Assembly (NCBI RefSeq): GCF_022559625.1
Contig: NZ_CP042288.1
Location: 1-64,000 of the forward strand
DNA length: 64,000 nucleotides
Source of the DNA: Aquisalinus flavus
Lineage (GTDB): Bacteria; Pseudomonadota; Alphaproteobacteria; Caulobacterales; Parvularculaceae
Direction: 5' to 3'
A model generated the notes under the pieces. It had not been told where the DNA came from, did no database searches, and worked only from the letters and a program-made list of their open reading frames with translations. Of the stretch, positions 36,688 through 45,500 are shown piece after piece. The position numbers and the translations under genes are program-made. Position 1 is the stretch's first letter. Every line of letters starts with the position of its first letter.

Positions 36688-36864
36688 CTATTTTGCAAAA
36701 GCATGCTGTAGTACCGGCTCGCGCGGTGCTGCCTGTTCGGCCTTTGCCTCGCGATTCAGCCGCATCGGGCCAAAGCCGCCATCGAGAACGAAGGACAGGC
36801 CCGCATTATGCTGCGCCATCTCGGTCGTGCCGGGAAGATAGGTAAAACGCCCTTTATAGGTCAT
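36688..36864 (-). CDS. 58-residue hypothetical protein
   Basis: A short gene with an excellent AAGGAG site 8 bases before the ATG. The product opens MTYKGRFTYLPGTTEM, has FVLDGGFGPMRLNRE in the middle and a Glu/Ala-rich end; it is soluble and mixed-charge. No family was recognised. It lies between the atp terminator and the lipoprotein gene, on the same strand as both. GC-rich third positions and the ribosome binding site support real coding. Confidence 0.6.
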   Translation of the reverse strand: MTYKGRFTYLPGTTEMAQHNAGLSFVLDGGFGPMRLNREAKAEQAAPREPVLQHAFAK

Positions 36865-36977
36865 GGGATCAACTCCTTGTTGAACCTACTATGAGCCCGG
36901 GCACCCTGCCGGAACATGACCGTCCGATTAAGCCCGGGAAAGCTTTCTACCATTTAACCCATGATAAAAGGTTAACG

Positions 36978-37016
36978 AAAAAGCCCGGCCAAACCGCTTA
37001 ACCGCGGGGCCGGGCT
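36978..37016 (-). terminator. terminator of the atp F0 operon
   Basis: AGCCCGGCC and GGCCGGGCT form a perfect 9-bp stem; on the minus strand it is followed by a T-run, 36 bases past the atpF stop. Confidence 0.88.
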
Positions 37017-37051
37017 GTCATCCGTTAACGATATGCCGGAGATTTTAGCGG

Positions 37052-37666
37052 TCAGGTCAGCTTGCTGCGCACATTGGCGATGGCGCGGTCGACGAGGGCG
37101 GCGCCGGCCTGGGTGTCGAGGCGCTGGCGCACGATCTGCTCGGCGGCGGCGGCGGCGACATCGGCCGTGCGGTTGCGCACTGCGGCAATGGCCTGTGCCT
37201 CGGCGCGGGCGATCTTCTCTTCCGCGGCCTTAGAGCGGCGGGCCAGCTGCTCGTCAAGTTTCTTGCGGGTTTCCTCGGCCATGCGCTTGGCATCGCGCTT
37301 GGCCTGATCGATGATGCCCTGGGCCTCTTCCTCGGCTTCACGCTGGCGGCGCTGATACTTGGCCAGAAGCTCCTGCGCCTCCTCGCGAAGGTCGCGCGCT
37401 TGTTCAAGTTCCGAGGCGATCGTCTTGCCGCGGCGGTCAAGCATGCCGCCGACGGTCTTGTGCACGCCCATGAACCAGAACAGCAGGACGACGCACAGGA
37501 ACGGCAGCAGCGTCCACAGATAGGTGTCGAGCCAGACCGGTACCGATTCGTACTCGCCATAGCCATTGGCATCGACAGCCAGTTCTTCCTGCATCACCTC
37601 GGCGGCGGTCGGCTCGCCCTGGGGTTGACCCTGGGGGGCTTCTTCATATTGCAGCAGCATCATCAT
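37052..37666 (-). CDS. atpF: F0F1 ATP synthase subunit b
   Basis: A 204-residue peripheral-stalk subunit. There is one membrane helix at about residues 46-66 (LWTLLPFLCVVLLFWFMGV), then a long charged coiled coil (LDRRGKTIASELEQARDLRE onward). The N-terminus before the helix is unusually long (about 45 residues, Gln/Glu/Pro-rich). Three ATGs in a row make the exact start uncertain (37666, 37663 or 37660). It is the last gene of atpI-B-E-F'-F, followed by a terminator; F1 genes are elsewhere, as usual in alphaproteobacteria. Confidence 0.92.
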   Translation of the reverse strand: MMMLLQYEEAPQGQPQGEPTAAEVMQEELAVDANGYGEYESVPVWLDTYLWTLLPFLCVVLLFWFMGVHKTVGGMLDRRGKTIASELEQARDLREEAQELLAKYQRRQREAEEEAQGIIDQAKRDAKRMAEETRKKLDEQLARRSKAAEEKIARAEAQAIAAVRNRTADVAAAAAEQIVRQRLDTQAGAALVDRAIANVRSKLT

Positions 37667-37673
37667 TCAACCC

Positions 37674-38222
37674 TTACGAAGCCTGCGCGGCTTCAATGGC
37701 ATTCTTGACGGCAGCATCGTCCGGCTGCTCGTCGATCAGCACCTGCACGACAGCCTTGGTCGTCTCAATGGCCGCTTCCCGGACCTTGGCCTCGGCGGCG
37801 GTCTGCATCTGCGCGATGCGGGCTTCGGCGGCGGCGATCTGCTGGTTCAGCGTCTCGTCCATGTCGGCCTGCATGCCGGCGATTTCCTCGTCGAGCGAGG
37901 CGCGGGTCTCGGCAGCGATCGAGGCAGCCTTGGCACGGGCATCGGCCAGCGCCTTGCGATAGGCTTCCTCAGCCTCCCCCGCCTCACGCTTGAACTCGGC
38001 CGCCTTGTCGTAATCATCGGCGATGCGGTTGCGCCGCTCCTCGATGATGCCGCCCAGTTTCGGCAGGAATACCCTGTCCATCAGCCAGTAGAGGATGCCG
38101 AAGGTCAGCGCGAGCCAGAACAGCTGGCTCGGATAGGTCGAGACATCCATCTGCGGGAGGCCGCCGGAACTTTCAGCGGCCTCTCCCGGTGCGAATGCCA
38201 TGATCATGAGAATCGGCGTCAT
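37674..38222 (-). CDS. atpF': F0F1 ATP synthase subunit b'
   Basis: A 182-residue b' subunit, the second stalk subunit found in photosynthetic and alphaproteobacterial ATP synthases. A membrane helix (SQLFWLALTFGILYWLMDRV, about 32-51) is followed by a coiled coil (LPKLGGIIEERRNRIADDYDK). The ATG at 38222 has GGGGAG upstream. The short spacers to atpE (39 bases) and atpF (7 bases) show one transcript. Confidence 0.92.
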   Translation of the reverse strand: MTPILMIMAFAPGEAAESSGGLPQMDVSTYPSQLFWLALTFGILYWLMDRVFLPKLGGIIEERRNRIADDYDKAAEFKREAGEAEEAYRKALADARAKAASIAAETRASLDEEIAGMQADMDETLNQQIAAAEARIAQMQTAAEAKVREAAIETTKAVVQVLIDEQPDDAAVKNAIEAAQAS

Positions 38223-38261
38223 GCCAACTCCCCTTTCAGCTTGGTGTTGGGATCGCCTGAA

Positions 38262-38489
38262 CTAGACGACGAACAGGATGATGATCGCAACGACGAAGGC
38301 CAGCAGGCCCGTGAATTCCGTCAGCGCGAAGCCGAGCAGCAGGGTCTGCTGGTTGCCGGCGGCGGCGGACGGGTTGCGGAAGGCACCTGTCAGGAACGAG
38401 CTGAAGATCATGCCGAGGCCGATACCGGCGCCGGCGAGCGGGAGGGCTGCAATGCCTGCACCGATCATTTTTGCTGCTTCTACGTCCAT
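38262..38489 (-). CDS. atpE: F0F1 ATP synthase subunit c
   Basis: A 75-residue proteolipid of two membrane helices joined by the polar loop FRNPSAAAGNQ. The proton-carrying Glu58 lies in the second helix (FALTEFTGLLAF). AGAGIGLG in helix 1 is the Gly-rich packing motif. No sodium-type ligand set is apparent, so it is expected to carry protons. ATG at 38489 follows GGAG. Confidence 0.95.
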   Translation of the reverse strand: MDVEAAKMIGAGIAALPLAGAGIGLGMIFSSFLTGAFRNPSAAAGNQQTLLLGFALTEFTGLLAFVVAIIILFVV

Positions 38490-38587
38490 TTTTTTTCTCC
38501 TAAATGGTTCAAACTGGCGTTTCAAGTGGACCGTTACTCCTGGCATCGCGGCTGGCCCGGCATCCGCGCAGGAAACTGCATTATCCG

Positions 38588-39400
38588 TTAGTGACTGGGG
38601 TGCAGCGCGTCGTTGAGATAGACGCTGCTGAGAATGGCGAAGACATAGGCCTGCAGGAAGGCGACGAGCAGTTCGAGCAGGAACAGGGCGACATTGCCGA
38701 GGAACGGGAAGATGGCGAGCCAGCCGACCATCGGACCGGCCGCCAGCAGCGCCGTGATGAAGCCGGCAAAGATCTTCAGGATCATGTGCCCGGCGAGCAT
38801 GTTGGCGAACAGACGAATGGCCAGCGAGATCGGGCGCGAGATGAAGGAAACGATCTCGATCAGCGGGATCAGCCACAGCAGCCACCAGGGCACGCCCGAC
38901 GGCACGAACAGTTTCAGGAAGCCGATACCGTTCTTGTAGAAGCCATAGACCAGCAGGATCGTGATCGTGACCATGGCCAGCGCGAAGGTGACGATGATGT
39001 GGCTGGTCGGGGTGAAAGTGTGCAGCGCGTACGGCAATCCCGGGATCGTTGGCCACAGGCCGAGCAGGTTGCACGAGAAGATGAACATGAACAGCGTGAA
39101 GATATAGGGGAAGAATCTCATGCCTTCCGAGCCGCAGGCATCGCGCAGCATGTCGGCGATGAACTGATACAGGCTCTCGCCGGCGGATTGCATCTTGCCC
39201 GGCACCATCTGGGCGCGGTTGGTCGCGGCGAACATGAACACGGAAACCGCAACAACGCTGATCAGCATCCACAGGCTGGCATTGGTGAACGAGATGTTCA
39301 CGCCGGCGAGGTCGAGATGGATGATATCCAGGATCTCGAATTGCTCCATTGGCCCGGCCAGGGTGGCGAGTACCGCGGTCATCGTCGTTATTGCTGTCAT
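38588..39400 (-). CDS. atpB: F0F1 ATP synthase subunit a
   Basis: A 270-residue membrane subunit that forms the proton half-channels. The essential Arg is in the helix SLAIRLFANMLAGH, and the conserved ending VFAILSSVYLNDALHPSH is present. The start is uncertain: ATG 39400 has only a weak GGGGCTGG site, while ATG 39349 would begin at MEQFEILDI, closer to typical family N-termini. It lies between atpI and atpE in the F0 operon. Confidence 0.95.
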   Translation of the reverse strand: MTAITTMTAVLATLAGPMEQFEILDIIHLDLAGVNISFTNASLWMLISVVAVSVFMFAATNRAQMVPGKMQSAGESLYQFIADMLRDACGSEGMRFFPYIFTLFMFIFSCNLLGLWPTIPGLPYALHTFTPTSHIIVTFALAMVTITILLVYGFYKNGIGFLKLFVPSGVPWWLLWLIPLIEIVSFISRPISLAIRLFANMLAGHMILKIFAGFITALLAAGPMVGWLAIFPFLGNVALFLLELLVAFLQAYVFAILSSVYLNDALHPSH

Positions 39401-39470
39401 ACCAGCCCCAAGTTACAGCGCCCAAGTTACAGAGCATGTCGCGCGCGGCGCACACTGATCAGCGCGCCTC

Positions 39471-39800
39471 TTATTCGTCTTTGCTCTCTTCTTCAAGAGC
39501 GGCGTTCATTTCATTCATCGCCCGGTACACATTCAGGATACCGGCGGCAAAGCCAAGGGCCAGTCCGGCGAGCATGAACCACGGCTTGGACCCGATCAGC
39601 TGATCGATGCCGTAGCCGAGGGCGCCGGCGACGAGGAGTGCCGCCAGCATTTCCGTCCCGATACGGAAGGCCTGACCCAACGCCGACCGCTCGCTGCGCT
39701 GCAGGTCCTCGACCGCGTCGTCCTTCCGGCGGGACTTGTCCAGCCGCTCGCCGAACTCGTCGATCGAGGGCAGGTCGTCGTCTTGATGCCTGGAGTCCAA
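39471..39800 (-). CDS. atpI: ATP synthase accessory protein AtpI
   Basis: A 109-residue protein with an acidic N-terminus and two membrane helices (about 50-68 and 74-92; GTEMLAALLVAGALGYGIDQ and WFMLAGLALGFAAG). AtpI helps c-ring assembly and may handle Mg2+. The start is TTG at 39800, supported by GGAG at ideal spacing. First gene of the F0 operon. Confidence 0.9.
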   Translation of the reverse strand: MDSRHQDDDLPSIDEFGERLDKSRRKDDAVEDLQRSERSALGQAFRIGTEMLAALLVAGALGYGIDQLIGSKPWFMLAGLALGFAAGILNVYRAMNEMNAALEEESKDE

Positions 39801-39974
39801 GGGTGTGCTCCTGCTGACCGCGTGCCGGTAGCGTCAAATCGCGCGGTTTATACCACGGCAAGAAACGGGGTCAAGCACTCTGTGCGTTGCCAACTAATTG
39901 ATATTTCTGGATATTTTCAAAAACTTCGCACCATGTACGCCAGCCCTTTGGCAAAGCCTGCTGCGATGCAGAAA

Positions 39975-40010
39975 AAGCGGCGCGCCGGAAGCGGTTCCGG
40001 CGCGTTTTCG
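39975..40010 (-). terminator. hairpin terminator
   Basis: CGCGCCGGAA and TTCCGGCGCG form a perfect 10-bp stem with a 4-base loop. On the minus strand it is followed by CCGC and then TTTTT, downstream of the gene at 40037. On the plus strand it has TTTT directly after it. Confidence 0.75.
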
Positions 40011-40036
40011 CGATCATGCGAGGGGGTGCGAAATCC

Positions 40037-40435
40037 CTAGATGAGGCTGTGGCGGTCGCCCCTGCGACGCGGCCGCCGCTGCGCTGTCTCCGGGCCAGCG
40101 AAAGCACGGGCCTGGTGGCGCGGCGATGACTTGCGGGCCAGTGGCAGGTCGCGGCCGATCGGGCGGGGCGGTGTGGCATATGTCCGCGCGAGGCGGTGGG
40201 AGGAGCGATGCGGGTCTGCTTGCTGTGCGCCGTAGGACATCTGCATCCCGCGCCCGGCATTGCCCTGCCGCGAGACACCGTCGCGCAATTCGCGCATGGC
40301 CCGCGAGGCATTGCTCAATGTCGTGCCGAGCGCCAGCAGGCCAGCCAGCAACAACACGATGATAGAAATACTGATAACCCCGATATTCGCCTGCAGATCG
40401 GCGATCAGCTGCTGTGCAACCTCAGCTTCCGACAT
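40037..40435 (-). CDS. hypothetical single-pass membrane protein
   Basis: A 132-residue protein with one membrane helix (about residues 17-41, IGVISISIIVLLLAGLLALG) and a basic, Arg-rich, low-complexity tail (many RR and PRR). The start could be ATG 40435 or 40453; GGGAG fits 40435 better. No family was recognised. The tail looks cytoplasmic and might bind nucleic acid or acidic lipids. It is divergent from amtB and is followed by its own hairpin. Confidence 0.6.
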   Translation of the reverse strand: MSEAEVAQQLIADLQANIGVISISIIVLLLAGLLALGTTLSNASRAMRELRDGVSRQGNAGRGMQMSYGAQQADPHRSSHRLARTYATPPRPIGRDLPLARKSSPRHQARAFAGPETAQRRPRRRGDRHSLI

Positions 40436-40673
40436 AACCCCATTCACTCCCAAGATACCCTACGCGTGTGGCCGGTATGATAGCCCTCAGCCCGGCAATA
40501 AGCCACATAAAACCCAGAAGGGCAAGCAAACAACAGCATTAAATCAATAAGTTCAAAAGTTTTGGGATAAATGGCTAATTGCTATTGCGATGCAACACAT
40601 TTTCGGACAAGATGACCCGTCGATATCAAAAAATGCGGCCCATGAAGGCTGCCTTTTATTGAGGGGTTAAGTT

Positions 40674-41993
40674 ATGAAAAAGATCTATCTCGCAGGGGCG
40701 ATGGGCGCCCTCGCGCTGACCACCGGAGGCGCAGCCTTTGCGCAGGAAGGTGTCTCGGCGGAAACCGCCTTTATCTTCAACACGCTGCTGTTCATGATCA
40801 TGGGTATGGTCGTGATGTTCATGGCGGCGGGTTTCTGCATGCTCGAGGCCGGCATGGTGCGTTCCAAGAACGCGGCCACCATCTGTCTGAAAAACATCAC
40901 GCTCTATTCCATCGCCACCGTCATGGTCTGGGTCGTCGGCTACGGCATCATCTATGGCGACAATCCGACCGGCTTCTTCGGCTGGGCCGGCTTCTTCTGG
41001 GGGGCGGATGATTCCGCCGCCCTCGAAACCGGTTATTCCTCGCATTCCGACTGGTTCTTCCAGATGGTCTTCGTGGCAACGGCAGCCTCGATCGTCTCCG
41101 GCACGGTTGCCGAGCGCATCCGCATCATGCCGTTCTTCCTGTTCACCGTTGCGCTGACCGGCTTCATCTATCCTGTCCAGGCTTCGTGGGTATGGGGCGG
41201 CGGCTTCCTTGGCTCCAATTACGGCTTCTCGGACTTTGCCGGCTCCACGCTCGTTCACGCGACCGGTGGCTGGGCAGCTCTTGCCGGTGCCATCGCCCTC
41301 GGCCCGCGCCGCGGCAAATATGGCCCGAATGGCGAGATCAACCGTTTCGCCGGTTCGTCCCTGCCGCTCGCGACACTGGGTGTCTTCATCCTGTGGCTCG
41401 GCTGGTTCGGCTTCAATGGCGGCTCGCAGCTTGCCCTTGGGTCCCAGGCTGACGCGATCGCTGTCTCCAACATCTTCGTCAACACCAACATGGCCGCTGC
41501 CTGCGGCGTCATCAGCGTTGTCCTTCTCTGCATCCTGCTGAAAGGCAAGGTCGATGTCGCCATGGCCCTCAATGGTGCCATTGGCGGTCTCGTCGCGATC
41601 ACCGCAGAGCCATCGGCACCGGCGATCTGGCAGGCGGCACTGTTCGGTAGTGCCGGCGGTGTCGTGATCTTCTTCGTCACGCCTCTGCTTGAGGCAATGC
41701 GGGTCGACGACGTTGTCGGCGCCATCCCGGCCCACCTTGCCTGCGGCATTCTCGGCACCATGGTGGTTCCGTTCTCCAATGACGGCACGACCTTCATGGG
41801 TCAGGCTGTCGGCGTCGGCGCGAACGCCGTGTTCGTGTTCGGTGTCTCGATCGTGCTGTGGTACCTGCTTCGCTTCACGATCGGCATCCGCGCCGGTGCG
41901 AAGGAAGAGGATGAAGGCCTTGACGCGTCGGAAACCGGTGGCGCTGCCTATCCGGACTTCGTGCCGAAAGAAGTACCGGCCCTGGCTGAATAA
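40674..41993 (+). CDS. amtB: ammonium transporter
   Basis: A 439-residue Amt family protein with a cleavable signal (to AFA, residues 21-23) and 11 membrane helices. GFCMLEAGMVRSKNAA is the conserved helix-1 region. Pore His residues are in STLVHATGGW and PAHLACGILGT. The start ATG follows GAGGGG. It conducts ammonium/ammonia into the cell. glnK, which usually precedes amtB, is absent here; the upstream neighbour is an unrelated divergent gene. A strong terminator follows about 90 bases after the stop. Confidence 0.94.
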   Translation: MKKIYLAGAMGALALTTGGAAFAQEGVSAETAFIFNTLLFMIMGMVVMFMAAGFCMLEAGMVRSKNAATICLKNITLYSIATVMVWVVGYGIIYGDNPTGFFGWAGFFWGADDSAALETGYSSHSDWFFQMVFVATAASIVSGTVAERIRIMPFFLFTVALTGFIYPVQASWVWGGGFLGSNYGFSDFAGSTLVHATGGWAALAGAIALGPRRGKYGPNGEINRFAGSSLPLATLGVFILWLGWFGFNGGSQLALGSQADAIAVSNIFVNTNMAAACGVISVVLLCILLKGKVDVAMALNGAIGGLVAITAEPSAPAIWQAALFGSAGGVVIFFVTPLLEAMRVDDVVGAIPAHLACGILGTMVVPFSNDGTTFMGQAVGVGANAVFVFGVSIVLWYLLRFTIGIRAGAKEEDEGLDASETGGAAYPDFVPKEVPALAE

Positions 41994-42082
41994 GTCTTGG
42001 CCAAAGCCTGGCGTAAGCCATCCGGCAGCACTGCCTGAGCCACATTTCCGGTGAGGGGGGAGAGAGTGCTTCCGGCAAACAG

Positions 42083-42119
42083 ACGGCCCGCCCAATGCAT
42101 AAGGGGCGGGCCGTTTTTT
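42083..42119 (+). terminator. terminator of amtB
   Basis: ACGGCCCGCCC, 10-base loop, GGGCGGGCCGT, then six T: a perfect 11-bp GC stem with a U-tract. Confidence 0.93.
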
Positions 42120-42454
42120 GTTGCGCGAGACTTATCCCCGCCGGTTGAAGACCGGCTATTCTGTACTCCAACGTCCCGTCCATCAGAGACCCGTCATGGC
42201 TGCCGGAGCCGTGGCGGGGTGGCGGGGCCGGCGCAGCATGGCCCCCGTCCGTGGCACCCGGAGCGCACGGTCAGGGCGGCGAGGGAGTGGTTGGCAGGTG
42301 AGGTCTTGGCCTCGCGCCGTTCCCGAGCCGTTAATGCCTGTAAGCCGCCGCGTGCGGGGCAATCATCCCACACTTCTTCACCAGAGATATCTCGTGTCCC
42401 GCACGGTTTCTCTCCCGCCAATCTCCGAACCGTCAGGTTGCGGAGCTTTCGGTG

Positions 42455-42527
42455 CTAGATCAACCTGCCTTCAAATGGAATCATTTGAAGGCAGAAAAGT
42501 TGATCGCTTCCAAAGTGTTAGAGCAGC
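42455..42527 (+). repeat. 73-bp dispersed repeat, copy 2
   Basis: Opposite orientation to copy 1 at 21599-21671 and identical except for one base (CTTCC versus CTCCC). It contains the same CTGCCTTCAAATG / CATTTGAAGGCAG hairpin and ends in TTAGAGCAGC. The second palindrome present in copy 1 is missing here; the smc terminator follows directly. Confidence 0.9.
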
Positions 42528-42534
42528 AGCCATG

Positions 42535-42560
42535 AAAAAGCCCGGCGTTTTGGCCGGGCT
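42535..42560 (-). terminator. terminator of smc
   Basis: On the minus strand AGCCCGGC, short loop, GCCGGGCT and then TTTTT, about 26 bases past the smc stop. Confidence 0.88.
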
Positions 42561-42585
42561 GTTCCGTGTCGGGAGTGATTCCGGT

Positions 42586-45500
42586 CTACTCCGCCGCGAC
42601 CATTTCCTCGGCGCGGTTGAGATCGACGGAAACGAGCTGGGATACACCGCGCTCGATCATCGTCACCCCATAGAGCCGGTCCATGCGCGACATGGTCAGG
42701 GCGTGGTGGGTGATGATGATGAACTTGGTCTCGGTGTCCTTCGCCATCTGGTCGAGCATGGCGCAGAAGCGGTCGACATTGGCGTCGTCGAGCGGCGCGT
42801 CGACCTCGTCCAGCACGCAGACCGGCGCCGGGTTCGACATGAACACGGCGAAAATCAAGGCCGTCGCGGTCAGCGCCTGTTCCCCGCCGGACATCAGCGA
42901 CATGGACGACAGTTTCTTGCCCGGCGGCGAGGCGAAGATTTCCAGGCCGGCTTCGAGCGGGTCGTCTGAGTCGACCAGACGCAGCTCGGCAGTGCCGCCG
43001 CCGAACAGGCGGACAAAGAGCGTCTGGAAATGCTGGTTGACGGTGTTGAACGCATCGAGCAGGCGCTGGCGGCCTTCCTTGTTGAGATTGCCGATGGCCG
43101 AGCGCAGCTTGCGGATCGCCTGTTCGCAATCCTCGCGCTCGACGGTCATGTCGTTGAGGCGCTGGTCGATCTCTTCCATCTCGACATCGGCGCGCAAATT
43201 GACGCCGCCGAGATTTTCGCGCTCGCGCTTGTAGCGTTCCAGCTTGCGGTCGATCTCCTCGCGCGAGGGCAGATCCGTCCCGTCCTTGTGCTCGGCGATG
43301 TCGAGCAGCATTTCGGGCTCTGCCTCGCAGTTCTCGCGGGCCAGCTCGGTGGCGGAGCCAACGCGCTCGCGCGCCGCTTCCAGCCTGGCTTCGCGCCGGG
43401 CGCGTTCCTCGCGGGCATTGACCGCTTCGGCTTCTGCTTGCTTCAGCGTACGGTCGGCCGTGGCGGCAGCGGCCTGCGCCTCGGTGAAGGCATCGGCGGC
43501 GGCACGGCGGCGGGATTCGGCGGCTTCCAGTTCGGTGAACAGGCTCTTGCGCTTTTCGTCGACCGCTTCCGGTGCGCCCTGGGCCGCTTCCTGGGCTATG
43601 ACGGTCTCGGTCAGGCGGGCTTCAAGATCGCCGATGCGGCTGCCGGCGGTCTCCGCCCGGCTCGCCCACACGCCGCGCTCGCGGGAGATTTCCTCCAGCC
43701 GTTTGGCGCGGATCTCCGCATCGCGGGCGAGGTCGTTATAGGCAGCCCGGGTTTCGCTTGCGCCATTGCGGCGCTCGGACAGCAGTTCGCGGGCCTCAGC
43801 CACGGCTTCGCGCAGGGCGCTGAGGTCCGGCAGGCGCGACAGCGCTTCCTCGCCCTCGCGCACGCTCGCTTCGGCCTCGCCCTTGTCCTCGGCCAGGCGC
43901 TCGAGCGATTCCGTCAGCGCCGACAGGCGGGCCGAAGCCTGCTCGTATTTTTTCTCCATCGCCGTCAGCGACGACAGCGCGTCGCGGGCGATGCGCCGGG
44001 CGTCCTTCAGCGATTGCTCCGTATGCGCCACGGCGGTGTCCGCCTCTCGCACGGCAGAAGCGGCGATATCGTGATCGCCGGAAATCGCGATCAGGCGTTC
44101 CTCGGCGTCGTCGATATCGGCGTTCAGGACTTCGAGCCGGTTGCGGTGCTCAAGCCGGATCGCGGCGGCGGTCTTGGCTTCCGCGCGCTGCACGAACCCG
44201 TCCCAGCGCCACAGGTCCCCGGCCCGCGAAACCAGCCGCTGGCCGGGCTGGAGCTTGGCAATGGCAGCGGGCGCATCGGCCGGGTCGATGACGCCGATCG
44301 CGTTGAGGCGGCGGGTCAGCGCCGGCGGTGCGGTAACCCGCGCGGCGAGGGCTTCTGCCTCCGGCGGCAGCGGCGCGGTCGGCAGCGGCTCGGCGCCGGC
44401 TTTCGACCAGTGGCTTGCTGCGTCCTCATCCAGCGCGGCGCTCAGCTCGTCGCCAAGGGCGGCGGCAAGCGCGTTTTCATAGCCGGAGGCGACGCTGACC
44501 GATTCCAGCAGCGCCTCGTACCCGTCGTCCTCGCCAGCGGCGATGACGCGGCGGATGGCGTCGGCCTCGGCCTGCAATTCAACGAGGTTGCGGTTGGCCT
44601 GGCTCTTGGGCCCGCGCAGGGCCTCCTCGCGCTCGCGCGCCATGGAGCGGGCCTCGGCGGCGCGCTGGGCCTGGGTCTCGCACGCCGTGACTTTCTCGTC
44701 TGCCTCGGCGACGAGGCGCCGGGCCTCGGCGAGGGCGTGTTCCTCCGTGTCCGACAGTTTCAGCCCGGCACGTTCGTCTTCCATCCGGGCGATCTGGCCG
44801 GTCAGGCGCTCATAGCGGCGGCGCGCCTCGTCAAGGCTCTGGCTCAGGGCGCGGCGTTCGGCTTCATGCTCGGCAGCATCGGCATTCTTGCGCTCATAGT
44901 CGCTTTCAGCCTCGGACAGTTCCGCGGCGGCGGCGTCGCGGGCGGCAGCGGCAGCCTCGACCCGGCCGGCCTCGGCCGCCTGGCGTTCGCGCAGCTGGCC
45001 TTCCTCGGCCTCGAGCTGTTCCAGCGCCTGATCGGCATCGCCGCTCAGCTCCTTCTCGCGGGTGATGTCGCGCTCGATCTGCTCGCGTTCCGAGCTCAGG
45101 CGATTGGCCTCTGCCTTCGCCCGGGCAAGCTCGGCATCGAGACCTTCCATGGCGACGGTGAGCCGGTGCAGCGCGGCGGCGGCCTCGGCCTCCTTCAGGC
45201 GCAGGGGGTCGACCGCTTCATGGATTTTCAACTGGGCGGCGGAGGCGGTGGCGGCGACGCGGGCCGTCTCCTCGGTCAGGCCGTTGATCTCAGCCATGGC
45301 GGCTTCCGCGGCGGCGAGCGCCTCGGTCGCCTCGGCCCAGCGCAGATAGTTCGACATCGCCTCGGTGCGGCGGATATCGCCGGACAGATTGCGATAGCGC
45401 GTCGCCTGGCGGGCCTGGCGGGCCAGCGTCGCACGCTGGGTTTCCAGCTCGCCGGTGACATCATCGAGGCGCTCCAGATTGGTCTCGGCGGCGCGCAGGC

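Larger units (their letters stand above)
41994..42585. other. 592-bp noncoding region between amtB and smc
   Basis: It contains the amtB terminator (42083-42119), a 335-bp GC-rich stretch in which I see no supported gene, copy 2 of the 73-bp repeat (42455-42527) and the smc terminator (42535-42560). Short frames in the middle stretch lack ribosome binding sites and have no family-like sequence. Confidence 0.6.

Noticed and set aside
40560..40610. sigma-54 promoter upstream of amtB
   Set aside because: A TGGC and a TTGC are present, but their spacing is two bases too long for the -24/-12 consensus.
42051..42458. 135-codon frame between amtB and smc
   Set aside because: No ribosome binding site, it runs through the amtB terminator and its product is Arg/Pro-rich without pattern.
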